64,000 nucleotides of DNA, taken from NCBI RefSeq assembly GCF_950295315.1, contig NC_080164.1, forward strand, positions 15,456,882 through 15,520,881. Direction: 5' to 3'. Below, in pieces: positions 42,080 through 53,236 of the stretch. This DNA is from Erinaceus europaeus. Taxonomy: Eukaryota; Chordata; Mammalia; Eulipotyphla; Erinaceidae. The position numbers and the translations under genes are program-made. Under the pieces are notes generated by a model that saw only the letters and a program-made list of their open reading frames with translations, did not search any database and was not told the origin of the DNA. Position 1 is the first letter of the stretch. Every line of letters starts with the position of its first letter.

Positions 42080-42368
42080 ATTAGTGATTTAATAATGGTT
42101 TACAAGATTCTAAGATTACAGGAATATGGTTCCACACTGCACCCACCACCACAGTTCTTTGACCCTCCTCATAACTCAGCGGCTCTTACAAAGTCTTAGA
42201 GATGTTCAGTCCCTTTTTTTTTTTCTAAGTTCATGAAACCATCTGGTAGTTACTTGACTTTCACTTCCTTACTTCGCTAAGCATAATCACCTACACTCCC
42301 ACCCATTTTATCCCAAAGGATACTATCTCATCTTTTTTTTAATAACAGAGCAGTATTCCATGAAGTCT

Positions 42369-42560
42369 ATGTCCTGTAACTTATTCTATAAATATATTTT
42401 ATTTATATTTATTTGAGAGAGACAGAAACAGAGACCAGAGCACTGCTCAGCTCTGACTTGTAGTGGTGCTGGGGATTGAACCTGGGACCTCAGAGCCTCA
42501 GGCATGAGAGTCTTTTGCAGAACCACTATGCTGTCTCCGCTGCCCCATGTCCTGTAACTT
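42369..42560 (-). repeat. SINE-C with target duplication, inside L1
   Basis: ATGTCCTGTAACTT stands at 42369-42382 and 42547-42560 around an inverted SINE-C. Confidence 0.96.
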
Positions 42561-42931
42561 CTTTATCCAGTTACTTGTTGGTGGACATTGATTTATTTAG
42601 GTTGCCACCACTCCTTGGCTGTTGTGAATAAAACAGCTATGAACGTAAGGATAGATATTCTCGTGTCCTTCGGATAGATGCCTGAGAGTTGTATTGCTGG
42701 ATCATAAGGTGTTTCTGTTTTTATTTGTTTAAGGGCTCTCCGGACTGTTTTTTTAAATGGTCTGAACCCATTTGCACTCCCACCAATAGTGTAACAGTGT
42801 TCCTTTCTCTCCCTATTCTCAAAAATACTTGTCATTTCTTGTTTTGCTGGTGTAGACCATTCTCGGGCGTGAGGTGGTATCTAGTGGTTTTAATTTGCAT
42901 TTCTCTAACGATAAGTGAAGTGGAGTGGTTT

Positions 42932-43220
42932 TTTAAAAAATATTTATTTATTTATTTATTTATTTATTTATTTTCCCTTCTGTTGCCCTTGTTTTTTTAT
43001 TGTTGTTGTAGTTATTATTGTTGTTATTTATGTCATTATTAGATAGGACAGAGAGAAATGGAGCAAGGAGGGAAAGATAGAGAGGGGGACAGAAAAATAG
43101 ACACCTGCAGACCTGCTTCCCTGGCAGGTGGGGAGCCAGGGGCTCAAACTGGGGTCCTTGAGCCAGTCTTTGCGCTTTGCGCCATGTGTGCTTAACCCGC
43201 TGCGCTACCGTCCGACTCCC
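42932..43220 (-). repeat. SINE-A, inside L1
   Basis: (TTTA)n, TTGTTGCCCTTG, to GCGCTACCGTCCGACTCCC. The L1 text GTGGAGTGGTTTTTT / CTGGAGCGTTTTTT is repeated on its two sides. Confidence 0.95.
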
Positions 43221-43387
43221 CTGGAGCGTTTTTTATATGTCTGTGAACCATCTTTATTTCTTCATTATAAAACTGTTCAGATCTTCTGGGTTATTTGTTC
43301 TTTTTTTTCCCTGTAGGTGAGCCCGAGGACTTTGAAACTATAAGTAGACTTCTTAGCTTAATCACTGACTCCTGACCAAGAGATAAA

Positions 43388-43455
43388 GCAGGGTGGGGCA
43401 GAGATAATCCAGTGGTTCTGCAAAGAGACTCTCACAGCCCAGCCCCACCACTAGG
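43388..43455 (+). repeat. SINE-C fragment, inside L1
   Basis: GGTTCTGCAAAGAGACTCTC only. Confidence 0.65.
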
Positions 43456-44084
43456 CCACCAAGGTACAGATCTTCTCCTGAGTTTCCTGGTTAGATATCT
43501 GTCCCCTGGTGTCAGCACAGGGCCTCCCTGCTGCTGCTTCAAACTCTGAGGGTAGTAGCAATATTTATTCTTCCATTCCATGAACAAGAGATGGAATTCC
43601 ATTTTTCTGTGTCACCTTTTATTCCTTTTGACAAGATCTTACAGTTTTCATTGTAAAGATCCTTCACCTACTTTGTCAGGTTTACTCCAAGGTGTTTGAT
43701 CTTTTGGGGTTTTGTTAGAACTGGGATTGCTTCCTTCAATTCCCTTTACTCAGCTCACAATTTGTGTATAAAAATGGCACAGTCATGTATACTGATTATG
43801 TATCCTGCCACTTGAGTGAACTTATTGATGATTAACAGTAGTTTTTTGATAGTGTCTTTAGGACTTCTGTCTATAGCATCATGATTTTGGAAAATAGTGA
43901 TAGTTTAGCACCTTACTTTCCAATTTGTCTCTGTCTTGCCTGGTTGTTCTGGCAAGGACTTCTAGGACTATGTTGAATGGTGGTGGTGAGACTGGGCATC
44001 CTTATCTAGTCCTAGATTTTAAGGGAAGAACTTTCAGTTTTTCCCCATTGAATATGATGCTAGCTGTGGGAGCCTTTTAAAACA

Positions 44085-44545
44085 GTTTTTATTATTTTTT
44101 TTAGATGTGTTTATTTATGTATGTGAGAGGAGGTCGGGGAGGAGGGGAGAAGCTGGAGGAGGGGAGAGGAAGAGGGAGAAAGAGAACCAGAGCATCAGTC
44201 TGGCACGTGTGCTGCTGGGGAAGGAACCTGGGACCTCACTTTTCTTATCTTTTTTTTTTAATATATAATTTTTTCAAAATTATCTTTATTTATTTATTGG
44301 ATAGAGGCAACCAGAAATCGAGAGGGAAGAGGGAGATAGAGGAGAGAGACAGAGAGATACCTGCAGCCTTGCTTCACCATTATGTGAAGGTTTCCCCCTG
44401 CAGGTGGGGACCAGGGGCTTGAACCTGAGTCCTTACGCACTGCAACACACTGTAACGTGTGCACCCAACCAGGTGTGCCACCACCTGGCCCCAGACCTCA
44501 TTTTTCATAGTCCAACACTCCACAATCTGGACCACCCCCCAGGTC
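44085..44545 (-). repeat. SINE-D interrupted by SINE-B, inside L1
   Basis: SINE-D at 44085-44244 and 44494-44543 (CATAGTCCAACACTCC). An inverted SINE-B at 44246-44492 lies between. GACCTCA(C/T)TTTTC flanks the insert on both sides. Confidence 0.9.
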
Positions 44546-44767
44546 ACTAGAATCTTTATTATGTTGAGGGGTTTTCTTTCTATTCCCAATTTCTTGAGGG
44601 TCTTTAGTGTAAATGAGTGCTGAATCTTGTCAAGTGCCTTTTCAAGATGTATTGGTGTTTTATTCTTAGTTTTTGCTGATATAGTACATTATGCTAATTG
44701 AGTGCTTGTTGAACCATCCTTGCATCCCTGGAATGAACAGTTTAGAGACTCCTGAAAGCTAAACATG

Positions 44768-45560
44768 CAGCCCAGGAGGTAGTTCAGTGGATAAAGTGTT
44801 GGACTCTCAAACATGAGGTTCTGAGTTCTTGGTGGGTTTTTTTTGTTGTTGTTGTTTCTTTTTTTTTTTTAAATTTTTTAAAATATTTATTTTATTTATT
44901 TATTCCCTTTTGTTGCCCTTGTTGTTTTATTGTTGTAGTTATTATTGTTGTTGTCGTGGTTGTTGGATAGGACAGAGAGAAGTGGAGAGAGGAGGGGAAG
45001 ACAGAGAGGAGGAGAGAAAGATAGACACCTGCAGACCTGCTTCACCGTCTGTGAAGCGACTCCCCTGCAGGTGGGGAGCCGGGGATCGAACTGGGATCCT
45101 TATGCAGGTCCTTGTGCTTTGCGCCACCTGCGCTTAACCCGCTGCGCTACAGCCCGACTCCCTGTTGTTGTTTCTTATTTGATTTTTACTTGTTTGTTTC
45201 TTAATTGCTACCAGGGTTATCACTGGGGCTCAGTGCCACCACTGTAAGTCCACCAATTTTATTTATTTATTTATTTATTTATTCTTTCTATTTTTATTGG
45301 ATAGGACAGAGAAAAATTGAGAGGGAAGGGGGAGATAGAGGAGAGAGACACCTGCAGACTTGCGTCACTGCTCGTGAAGTGTCCCCCTGTAAGAGGGGAG
45401 TAACAGGGAGACTTGAACCCATGTCCTTGTACATGGTAACGAGAGCACTCAACCAGGTGTGCCATCACCTGGCCTTGAGGTCCTGAGCTTTGTGCCCAGT
45501 ATTGCATATGCCAGAGTGATGCTCTGGTTCTCACTCTCTCCTTCATTAGGAAATTAAAAA
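44768..45560 (+). repeat. SINE-D interrupted by two inverted SINE-A copies
   Basis: SINE-D head at 44768-44835 and its end at 45476-45560. Between them lie inverted SINE-A 44845-45163 and an inverted A-variant 45190-45476. GAGGTTCTGAGTTCTT and GAGGTCCTGAGCTTTG mark the outer junctions. Three generations of insertion are stacked. Confidence 0.93.
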
Positions 45561-45569
45561 GAAAGAAGT

Positions 45570-45945
45570 GAAGCGTATAGAATCACTATATGACTCAGCA
45601 AGACTCCTTGGTTTATGCTCAGGAGAATGGAAGACAGGTTCTTAAACAGACACTTGTGAGAGCATAAAAGCACTGATCACAGTAACCACAGGATGGGAAG
45701 CTTCTGGTGGAATTGTATATGTGACCCCATTCACACTCGAGGCTTGTAAGGGATAAATCCACAGAGACAGAAAGTAGATTTGTGTTGCCAGGGGCCAGAG
45801 GAATGGAGAGTGATAGGTTCAAGGTTTCCTTTTGGTCTGATGAAACAGTTTTGGTTATAGAATATGGTGAATGTGTTCAACAAATGTCACTGAGCTCTGT
45901 ATGTCAAGTGATTTACCATTCTGTGAGATTTTTACTGAATTGCCT
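45570..45945 (+). mobile_element. Old mammalian L1 (L1M-type) 3' end
   Basis: Recognisable end of ORF2/3' UTR of an ancient L1: GAAAGTAGATTTGTGTTGCC, then GGTTTCCTTTTGGTCTGATG and ATGGTGAATGTGTTCAAC. Diverged. Confidence 0.75.
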
Positions 45946-45974
45946 GCCCAAGGAAGTGGTACAGTGGCTAGTGC

Positions 45975-46060
45975 CCAAAGGGAAAAATAGCCTCCAGGAG
46001 CAGTGGATGCGTTACTATGCCCCAGCAATAGCTCTGGAGAACAAAATAAAAGAGAGAACG
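45975..46060 (+). repeat. SINE-A 3' fragment
   Basis: GCCTCCAGGAGCAGTGG and CCCCAGCAATAGCTCTGGAG. Confidence 0.75.
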
Positions 46061-46187
46061 AATAGTGAGTAGTGAGGGAGAAGGGGAGGGACAAAGGGAA
46101 AGGAAATGCTTTCTCTGGTTTCTGGGAATGTATAAACCAGGCTCTTACTGCCTCGTGAGTCACACAACTGCCTCCTGCACCTCAAAA

Positions 46188-46480
46188 AGATTTTATTTAT
46201 TTATTTATTTATTTATTTTTATTCCCTTTTGTTGCCCTTGTTGTTTTATTGTTGTAGTTATCATTGTTGTTATTGTTGTTGGATAGGACAGAGAGAAATG
46301 GAGAGAGGAGGGGAAGACAGAGAGGGGGAGAGAAAGACAGACACCTGCAGACCCGCTTCATTGCTTGTGAAGTGACTCCCCTGCAGGTGGGGAGCCGGGG
46401 GCTCAAACTGGGATCCTTATGGTGGTCTTTGCACTTTGTGCCACTTGCACTTAACCTGCTGCGCTACCGCCGGACTCCCA
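46188..46480 (-). repeat. SINE-A
   Basis: (TTTA)n, then TTTGTTGCCCTTGTTG to GCGCTACCGCCGGACTCCC. Little diverged. Confidence 0.96.
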
Positions 46481-46507
46481 CAGAGATTTTTATTTTATTT
46501 TATTGTC

Positions 46508-46680
46508 AGTGCAGTGTTTTTTCTTTCTTTATTGGGGAGATTAATGGTTTACAGTCAGCAGTAAAATACAGTAGTTTGTACATGTGGAACATTTCTCAGT
46601 TTTCCACATAACAATTCAACCCCCTCTAGGTCTTCCTCTACCATCATGTTCCAGGATCTGAACCCTCCCTCTGAACCCTC
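46508..46680 (-). mobile_element. L1 3' end, minus strand
   Basis: TTTATTGGGGAGATTAATGG to CCATCATGTTCCAGG. 5'-truncated. Confidence 0.9.
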
Positions 46681-46694
46681 TTTGTTTTTATTAT

Positions 46695-46862
46695 GACTAT
46701 TTTTTAAATTTTATTTATTACGTGTGTGGGGGGGTTTCCTGTGAGACACTCAGAAAAAGAGAGAAACCAGACCACCACTCCAGCACATGCAGTACTGGGG
46801 ATTGAACCGGAACCTTAGGCATGCAGGTCTGACACTATACAAGTTGAACCATTTCCCTAGTC
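46695..46862 (-). repeat. SINE-D
   Basis: CACTCCAGCACATGCAG, GGGATTGAACCGGAACC, ACCATTTCCCTAGTC. Confidence 0.82.
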
Positions 46863-47228
46863 TCTGGGCCTGGTGCTTTAAACTAGGGTTTTGCTGTTGG
46901 GGAGATGGGCTCCTTTGGTGCACCCCACCCTCCCACCGCCCATTTGGATGAGAAGACAAGGCCCAGGGGCCACTCCTCTAAGCTGAGGGGCTGCTTTCTC
47001 TCCGCGGACCCTGCTCACAGTGGCCCTCAGACTGCACACTGTGGGCAGCCAGCCCCAGTATGGCCCCTGGTGTGTGTGAAGGAAGAGCTGGCACTTTGAT
47101 CTTGGAGGCAGCGCCCACCTGTGGCCTTTGAAGTGTCATGTGTATGAAGCCTCCGGGTGCAGCTGTGGAGACCATCCTCAGTCCTCATCCTCATCCTCGA
47201 GGCTCTCAGCCCGCAGTCTCATGGGCTA
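46863..47228. other. Intron 4, single-copy-looking
   Basis: No repeat or gene recognised. Confidence 0.5.
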
Positions 47229-47246
47229 GATGACTTGCTTTTTTTT

Positions 47247-48168
47247 TTAATTTCTTTATTGGGGAGTTAATGTTTTACACTCGACAGTAAATACAATAGT
47301 TTGTACATGCATAACATTTCCCAGTTTCCCATATAACAATACAACGCCCACTAGGTCCTCTGTCATCCTTCTTGGATCTGTATTCTCCCCACTCACCCAC
47401 CCCAGAGTCTTTTACTTTGGTGCAATACACCAATTCCAGTTCAGGTTCTACTTGTGTTTTCCTTTTGATCTTGTTTTTCAACTTCTGCCTGAGAGTGAGA
47501 TCATCCCATATTCATCCTTCTGCTTCTGACTTATTTCACTTAACATGAGTTTTTCAAGGTCCATCCAAGATCGCCTGAAAATGGTGGTCACCATTTTTTA
47601 TAGCTGAGTAGTATTCCATTGTGTATATAGACCACAACTTGCTCAGCCACTCATCTATTGTTGGACACCTGGGTTGCTTCCAGGTTTTGACTATTACAAA
47701 TTGTGCTGCTAAGAACATATGTGTACACAGGTCTTTTTGGATGGGTGTGTTGGGTTCCTTAGGATATATCCCCAGGAGAGGAATTGCAGGGTCATAGGGT
47801 AGGTCCATTTCTAGCCTTCTGAGAGTTCTCCAGACTGTTCTCCACAGAGGTTGGGCCAATTGACATTCCCACCAGCAGTGCAGGAGGGTTCCTTTGACCT
47901 CACACCCTCTCCAGCATTTGCTGCTGTTACCTTTTCTGATGTATGACATTCTCACAGGAGTGAAGTGATATCTCATTGTTGTCTTTATTTGCATTTCTCT
48001 GACAATCAGAGACTTGGAGCATTTTTTCATGTGTTTCTCGGCCTTTTGGATCTCTTCTGTGATGAATATTCTGTCCATGCTCCCCCCCCCCATTTTTGGA
48101 TGGGGTCATTTGTTTTCTTGTTGTTGAGTTTGGCAAGTTCTTTATTTATTCTGGTTATTAGCCCCTTG
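47247..48168 (-). mobile_element. Young L1, 5' truncated, minus strand
   Basis: 920 bp: 3' UTR at 47247-47550, then the end of ORF2 up to 48168. Target duplication GATGACTTGCTTTTTT at 47229 and 48169. The reading frame is better kept than in any other L1 of the window. Confidence 0.95.
47554..48093 (-). pseudogene. L1 ORF2 C-terminal fragment
   Basis: 179 codons open on the minus strand, matching the last part of the L1 ORF2 endonuclease/reverse-transcriptase protein. The Cys-rich zone is present ([15 protein letters not shown]), followed by [15 protein letters not shown] and [19 protein letters not shown]. Another 40 codons continue upstream in a shifted frame (48094-48168), so there is one frameshift near 48090, next to a poly-C run. 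The endonuclease and reverse-transcriptase domains are missing; it cannot act. Confidence 0.93.
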
Positions 48169-48187
48169 GATGACTTGCTTTTTTTCT

Positions 48188-48504
48188 TTTCTTTTTTTTT
48201 TTTTTTTTTTGCCTCCATGGTTATTGCTGGGGCTCTGTGCCTGCACTGAATCTACTGCTCCTGGAGGCCTTTTGTTGCCCTTGTTGTGGATATTATTACT
48301 ATTGTCACTGCTGTCGTTGGATAGGACAGAGAGAGATTGAGAGAGGAGGGGAAGAGAAAGAGAGACACCGGCAGTCCTACTTCACCGCTTGCGTAGCAAC
48401 CCCTCTGCAGGTGGGGAGACAGGGCCTTGAACCGGGATTCTTAAGCCAGTCCTTGTGCTTTGCGCCATGTGCGCTTAACCTGTGCTACTACTGCCCCGAC
48501 CCCT
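48188..48504 (-). repeat. SINE-A
   Basis: Poly-T, GCCTCCATGGTTATTGC to GTGCTACTACTGCCCCGACC. Shares the GAT(G/A)ACTTGC target site with the L1. Confidence 0.95.
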
Positions 48505-48520
48505 GATAACTTGCTTTTTT

Positions 48521-48857
48521 TTTTTTTTTGCCTCCAGGGTTATCACTGGGGCTTGGTGCCTGCACCACAAATCCACTGTTCCTGGAGATGATTTTTCCCT
48601 TTTGTTGCCCTTGTTGTCTATCATTGTTGTTGTTAATATTATTGTTGTCATTGTTGTTGGATAGGACAGAGAGAAATGGAGAGAGGAGAGAAAGACAGAG
48701 AGGGGGAGAGAAAGATAGACACCTGCAGACCTGCTTCACCGCCTGTGAAGCGACTCCCCTGCAGGTGGGGAGCCCGGGGCTTGAACTGGTGTCCTTACAC
48801 TGGTCCTTGCACTTTGCGCCATGTGCGCTTAACCTGCTTCACTACTGCCCAGCTCCC
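48521..48857 (-). repeat. SINE-A, full length
   Basis: GCCTCCAGGGTTATCACTGG to CACTACTGCCCAGCTCCC. Target duplication GATAACTTGCTTTTTT at 48505-48520 and 48858-48873. Confidence 0.97.
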
Positions 48858-48974
48858 GATAACTTGCTTTTTTAATAAAAGTCATTAGTAGGGTATGAGT
48901 TAGCTGTGGTAGAGGTGGGACAGGCAAAAATTCTTTGCTGTGTTTAGACATTTAGGAAAAGAAAAACAGTGATC

Positions 48975-49106
48975 TGGGACCAGGAGATAAGGAGATAGCT
49001 CACTCAACAGAGCATATACATTACCACGAGTGAGGTCCTGGGTTCAAGCCAGGCAGCATGGGGGACCGGGTGGAGGGGGAGCTCCATGGATGGTGGGACA
49101 GTGATG

Positions 49107-49152
<46 letters not shown>

Positions 49153-49200
49153 TCTCCCTCCCTCAGATAAATGATAAAATTGGCCGGGGGGGGGGGGAGG
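48975..49200 (+). repeat. SINE-E with (CT)n
   Basis: GAGATAGCTCACTCAACAGAG head, TGGGTTCAAGCCAGGC, (CT)n at 49111-49148, poly-G at 49185-49197. Confidence 0.78.
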
Positions 49201-49297
49201 TCTTTTACCAGTGATACTGCACATACTTTCTGGCACCATATTAAAAAAAAAAAATGGAGTAGTGACTGCAGGTAAACGAGGCCCTTGGAAACTCAGA

Positions 49298-49460
49298 GTA
49301 GGGCTAGTGGAATAGCTCACTAGAACAGTGCCTTGCCTGTGTGCAGCCTAGGTCCAAACCTGGCCCCCAATGCACTGAAGGGAGCTTCAGTATGACAGTC
49401 TCTCTGTCTCTCTCTCCTTCTCTCTCCCTCCCTCCCTCTATTTCTCTGTCTCTACTGAAA
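49298..49460 (+). repeat. SINE-E
   Basis: GGAATAGCTCACTAGAACAG head and a CTCTCTGT tail. Confidence 0.78.
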
Positions 49461-50046
49461 ATTTAAGACCATCAGTAGCGGACAGAGGGCATCAGAGTCT
49501 CACATCCTTTATTTGAGGTCCAGTCCCACTGCTCTCAAGCTGCTTGACCTGAAATAATCTACTTGTCCCTGAGACACTGTTTCCTCACCTGCACGAGGTA
49601 GGGGAGCAGTGGCAGCCCTGCCCGGCTCTCTGCGTGGCCAGAAATCACACCACACTGTGCTGTCTGGGTAGGCTGAAAAGTCCCCTCAGGGCCCATGCAA
49701 CAGCTCACACCGCTTCGCCATGTGCATGCCCCAGGTTCTACTTTCCACCACATTGAAAGAGGCTTCAGTGCTGTGGTCTCGCTTTCTCCGTCTCTCTCTA
49801 CCTGACTGGTGAAAGAAGGAAGGAGGGAGGGGAGGAGGAAGGGAGGAAGGAGGGTGGGTAGGTAAGTGGGTAGAAGACAGCCTCGTGCCAGCCTCTGGAA
49901 CCTGGGTCATCTTTCTTCTTGTGTGGAATCCCAGGCTCTGCAGGTGTGACCATGTGAAGGGGCTTGTGGTGAGGACACCAGCCCTGATTATGGGGAGAGG
50001 TAGGTGCAGAATGAAGCCACCAGGGTCTTCTTTTTATTTTTGAGTT
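49461..50046 (+). repeat. MIR-like remnant and SINE-F
   Basis: 49500-49620 has a faint MIR order (TGCTTGACCTGAAATAA, TTTCCTCACCTGCACGAGG). 49692-49800 is a SINE-F on the plus strand, followed by a GGAAGGAGGG run to 49860. The rest is unassigned. Confidence 0.5.
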
Positions 50047-50318
50047 TTTTAAAGTATATTTATTCCCTTTTGTTGCCCTTATTGTTTTTTTATTGTTGTT
50101 ACTGATATCATCATTGCTGGATAGGACAGAGAGAAATGGAGACATGAGGGGAAGACAGAGAGGAGGAGAGAAAGACAGACACCTGCAGACCTGCTTCACC
50201 ACCTGTGAAGCGACTTGCTTACAGGTGGGGAGCCGGGGGCTCGAATCGGGATCCTTATGCCGGTCTTTGTGCTTTGCACCACCTGTGCTTAACCCGCTGT
50301 GCTACCGCCCGACTCCCC
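50047..50318 (-). repeat. SINE-A
   Basis: TTTGTTGCCCTTATTG to GTGCTACCGCCCGACTCCC, CTCGAATCGGGATCC. Confidence 0.96.
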
Positions 50319-50764
50319 ACCAGGATCTTCTGAGCCACTGGCCAAGAGAGATTTATCGCTGAGAAGATGAGGACAGAGCCCAGGGCGATGCCCACCAAGT
50401 GCCTAGATGGAAGCATGGTTCTTTCTGGCAGTCAGGTGTGTGCTGCTCTAGGCACTGCCTCCACACGCCTGGCAGTAAAGGTGGGCACACACCTGGCATG
50501 GCAGCATCCCCCCCTTCGTCTTGGAGGATATGTGCCTCCAGGCCTGAGCCAGAGCAGGTGAGCTTCCTGGCAGCCACATGCAGCATTTGTTCTCTGGTTA
50601 GTGAGATGGCAAGGTGTGAAAGGTGTGAGGTTGGCGCTGAGGATGTGGCTCTGTGTGGTTGTGTTTCAGTCTGTTGGGGCCAGGGCTGGGCCCCGGGGCC
50701 TCACACAGGCAGACCACACCCTCTGCCACTGGGCGACCCCTGTTTATGTTTTATAAATATATAT
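50319..50764. other. Intron 4, single-copy-looking
   Basis: No repeat or gene recognised. Confidence 0.5.
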
Positions 50765-50935
50765 ATTTTACTTATTGATTTGATAGACAGATAAATTGAG
50801 AGGGGGAGTTAGAGAGAGAGAAAGATACCTGCAAACTTACCTCACTGCTTGTGAAGTTTTCCCCCTGCAGGTGAGGAGTGGGGCTTGAACCCAGATCTTT
50901 GCACTTGGTAATGTGTGTGCTTAACCAGGTAACTT
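50765..50935 (-). repeat. SINE-B
   Basis: TTGATTTGATAGACAGATAA, CCCCCTGCAGGTGAGG, TGCTTAACCAGG. Confidence 0.87.
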
Positions 50936-50959
50936 GTGTCCCTCTCATTTTGTTTTTTC

Positions 50960-51075
50960 AAATTTAATTTTTATTTTAATGAAAGAGAAAAACCAGAACA
51001 TTGCTCTACAGTGGAGCGCTGGCCCTCACTCATTCAAGACCTGTGTTCAACCACCAAGCCACTTCCCTGACCGAA
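50960..51075 (-). repeat. SINE-D, diverged
   Basis: GAAAAACCAGAACATTGCTC, AAGCCACTTCCCTGACC. Confidence 0.65.
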
Positions 51076-51157
51076 AGTAAATAAATAAAATAAAATAAAA
51101 GCCTAACTTAAAAATAACTTTATTTTAATTGCCTAACTTAAAAAATAATTTTATTTT

Positions 51158-51432
51158 GGGAGTCAGGTGGTAGTGCAGCGGGTTAAGCACAGGTGGCGCA
51201 AAGCGCAAGGACCAGAGTAAGGATCCAGTTCAATCCCCCGGCTCCCCACCTACAGGGGAGTCGCTTCACAGGCAGTGAAGCAGGTCTGCAGGTGTCTTTC
51301 TCTTCTCCTCTCTGTCTTCCTCTCCTCTCTCCATTTCTCTCTGTCCCATCCTACAACAATGACATCAATAACAACAACAACAATAAAACAAGGGCAACAA
51401 AATGGAATGAATAAATAAATAATAAATTTTAA
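51158..51432 (+). repeat. SINE-A
   Basis: GGGAGTCAGGTGGTAGTGC head to AACAAGGGCAACAAAATGG and AATAAATAAATAA. Confidence 0.95.
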
Positions 51433-51499
51433 AAAATTTTAAACTTTAATTGATTTTTACTTTCTAATTTATCACTATTATTATTTTGTAATTTTTAAT

Positions 51500-51758
51500 A
51501 TTTATTTATTTCCTTTTGTTGTCCTTGTTGTTGTAGTTATTGTTGTTGTTATTGATGCTATCGTTGTTAGATAGGATGGATAGAAGAGGGGAAGACAAAG
51601 AGGGGGAGAGAAAGACAGACACCTGCAGACCTGCTTCATTACCTGTGAAGCGACTCCCCTGCAGGTGGGGAGCTGGGGGCTCGAACAGGGATCCTTATAC
51701 AGGTCCTTGTGCTTTGCGCCATGTGTGCTTAACCCATTGCACTATGCCTGACCCCCAG
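51500..51758 (-). repeat. SINE-A
   Basis: TTTATTTCCTTTTGTTG, CTCGAACAGGGATCC, GCACTATGCCTGACCCCC. Confidence 0.93.
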
Positions 51759-51896
51759 CAGTTAAGTCTTGATTACTCTTGATAATAAGTAGACACAAAG
51801 GCCTGCCAGTTCATCACAGTGATTTAAAATCACTGACACTTCTTCTCATGTCTTGAGGTTACTTGTAAATGTATCATTCAGATACTTCCGGTTAAC

Positions 51897-52040
51897 AGGC
51901 TTCAAGTCCAGTAGTACTCCATGGAGTACATTTCCCATAAATTCCTTAGCCAGTCATCTGCTGATGGGCATTTAGGCTGCTTCCACTCTTTGGCTGTTGT
52001 GAATAATGCAGCTCTGAACATAGGGTTGTATGTGTCCCTC
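51897..52040 (-). mobile_element. L1 ORF2 end fragment, minus strand
   Basis: CAGTAGTACTCCATGGAG and GGCTGTTGTGAATAATGCAG, the complement of the last ORF2 codons. Older than the 47247 copy. Confidence 0.82.
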
Positions 52041-52044
52041 TGAA

Positions 52045-52130
52045 CTAGCAAACACAAACTCTTGAGCCCAGAGGTTCCAGATTCAATCCCTGTCACTGCC
52101 GTATACCAGAGTCGAGTAGCACTCTTGCCT
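52045..52130 (+). repeat. SINE-C fragment
   Basis: CCAGATTCAATCCCTGTC, CCAGAGTCGAGTAGCACTC. Confidence 0.7.
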
Positions 52131-52137
52131 CACTTTT

Positions 52138-52280
52138 TTAAAAAGTTGTTATTCATTTATTTATGAGAGAGAGCTAGAGAAAGAGGACATCACTCTGGCA
52201 CATGTGCTGCTGAGGATTGAGCTTGGGACCTTATGCTTCAGGGTGTAATGCTTTATCCACTGTGCTACCTCCTGGACTCT
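52138..52280 (-). repeat. SINE-D
   Basis: TTCATTTATTTATGAGAGAG, CACTCTGGCACATGTGC, GTGCTACCTCCTGG. Confidence 0.92.
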
Positions 52281-52361
52281 TGACTCGTTCTTATAAAAAA
52301 GTCAATATACTTTTTGAACCTTTTAAAAAACTTTTTGAGATATTTTGTTAGTTTTTTTTTT

Positions 52362-52510
52362 TTTAGTCAGTATTGGAAAGAGACATAGAGAGGAGAGACA
52401 CCTAGAACTGAAGCTTCCCAGTGCCATGTGCCATGTACCCGGGTTCAAACCTGAGTTGAGGGCTTGGCAAAGCAGGCACACTCCCTGCTGAACTGCCTCA
52501 CTGACCCCAG
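52362..52510 (-). repeat. SINE-F
   Basis: AGAACTGAAGCTTCCC, CATGTACCCGGGTTCAAAC. Confidence 0.8.
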
Positions 52511-53039
52511 ACTGAGATTCTGCCCACCAGCTGGAGGTTAGCAGAGGGGAAGTGGGAAGAGGACGGGGCAACCAGACCCAAAGGGACAGCGTTTAGTGAC
52601 AGGAACTAAGCATAAGGCACGACAGAACTGGAACTTCAGCCCTGGATGCCTGGAGCTCACACACTGATAAGCCACGGCCTCTGCGATTAGAAGAATGTTT
52701 AAGTGGAGGGGCACTCTGCTTGATGTCCCTGTCTCCAGGGTCAGGAGTCAGTTTGGAGAAGCAGCGGGTGAGGAGGGGAGAGAGGATGCTGGGGTGAGAT
52801 CCTCTCTCAGTGGCCTGCAGTCCTCCCCCACAAGGCTTTCCTGAGTTGTGGCTTAAAGGGCATCAGGGCCTCCAAGGCTGATGCGGCTCCTCCGGCTGGT
52901 GGCAGTGCCTGCTGGACTCCTGGACCGTAATGTCTCTGGAGAGCTGCACCCTCACCTCCCCAGCTACTCCCTCCCTCCCTCCCTCCACCCCTGGCTGGAA
53001 CCTTCTCACCCACTTTTGGGTGGGGGTCATTTGGTTTTT
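52511..53039. other. Intron 4, single-copy-looking
   Basis: No repeat or gene recognised. (CCCT)n near 52972-52986. Confidence 0.5.
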
Positions 53040-53236
53040 TCTCTCAGAAGGTTAGAAATGGACCTACCCTATGACTCTGCAATTCCTCTCCTGGGGATAT
53101 ATCCTAAGGAACCAAACACACCCATCCAAAAAGATCTTTGTACACCTATGTTCATAGCAGCACAATTTATAATAGCCACACCTGGAAGCAGCCCAGTTGT
53201 CCAACAGGAGATGAGTGGCTGAGAAAGTTGTGGTAT

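Larger units (their letters stand above)
42080..44755 (-). mobile_element. Old L1, minus strand, carrying several SINEs
   Basis: 3' UTR first (AATAATGGTTTACAAGATTC), then ORF2-derived sequence in reverse: 42590-42930, with GGCTGTTGTGAATAAAACAG and ATTTGCATTTCTCTAACG, and 43570-44750 from the reverse-transcriptase region (GACAAGATCTTACAG, ATGTTGAATGGTGGTGG, CATCCTTGCATCCCTGGAAT). Stops and gaps throughout; no usable protein. At least four SINEs have landed in it. Confidence 0.9.

Noticed and set aside
47554..48168. A working reverse-transcriptase gene
   Set aside because: Only the C-terminal end of L1 ORF2 is present, with one frameshift.
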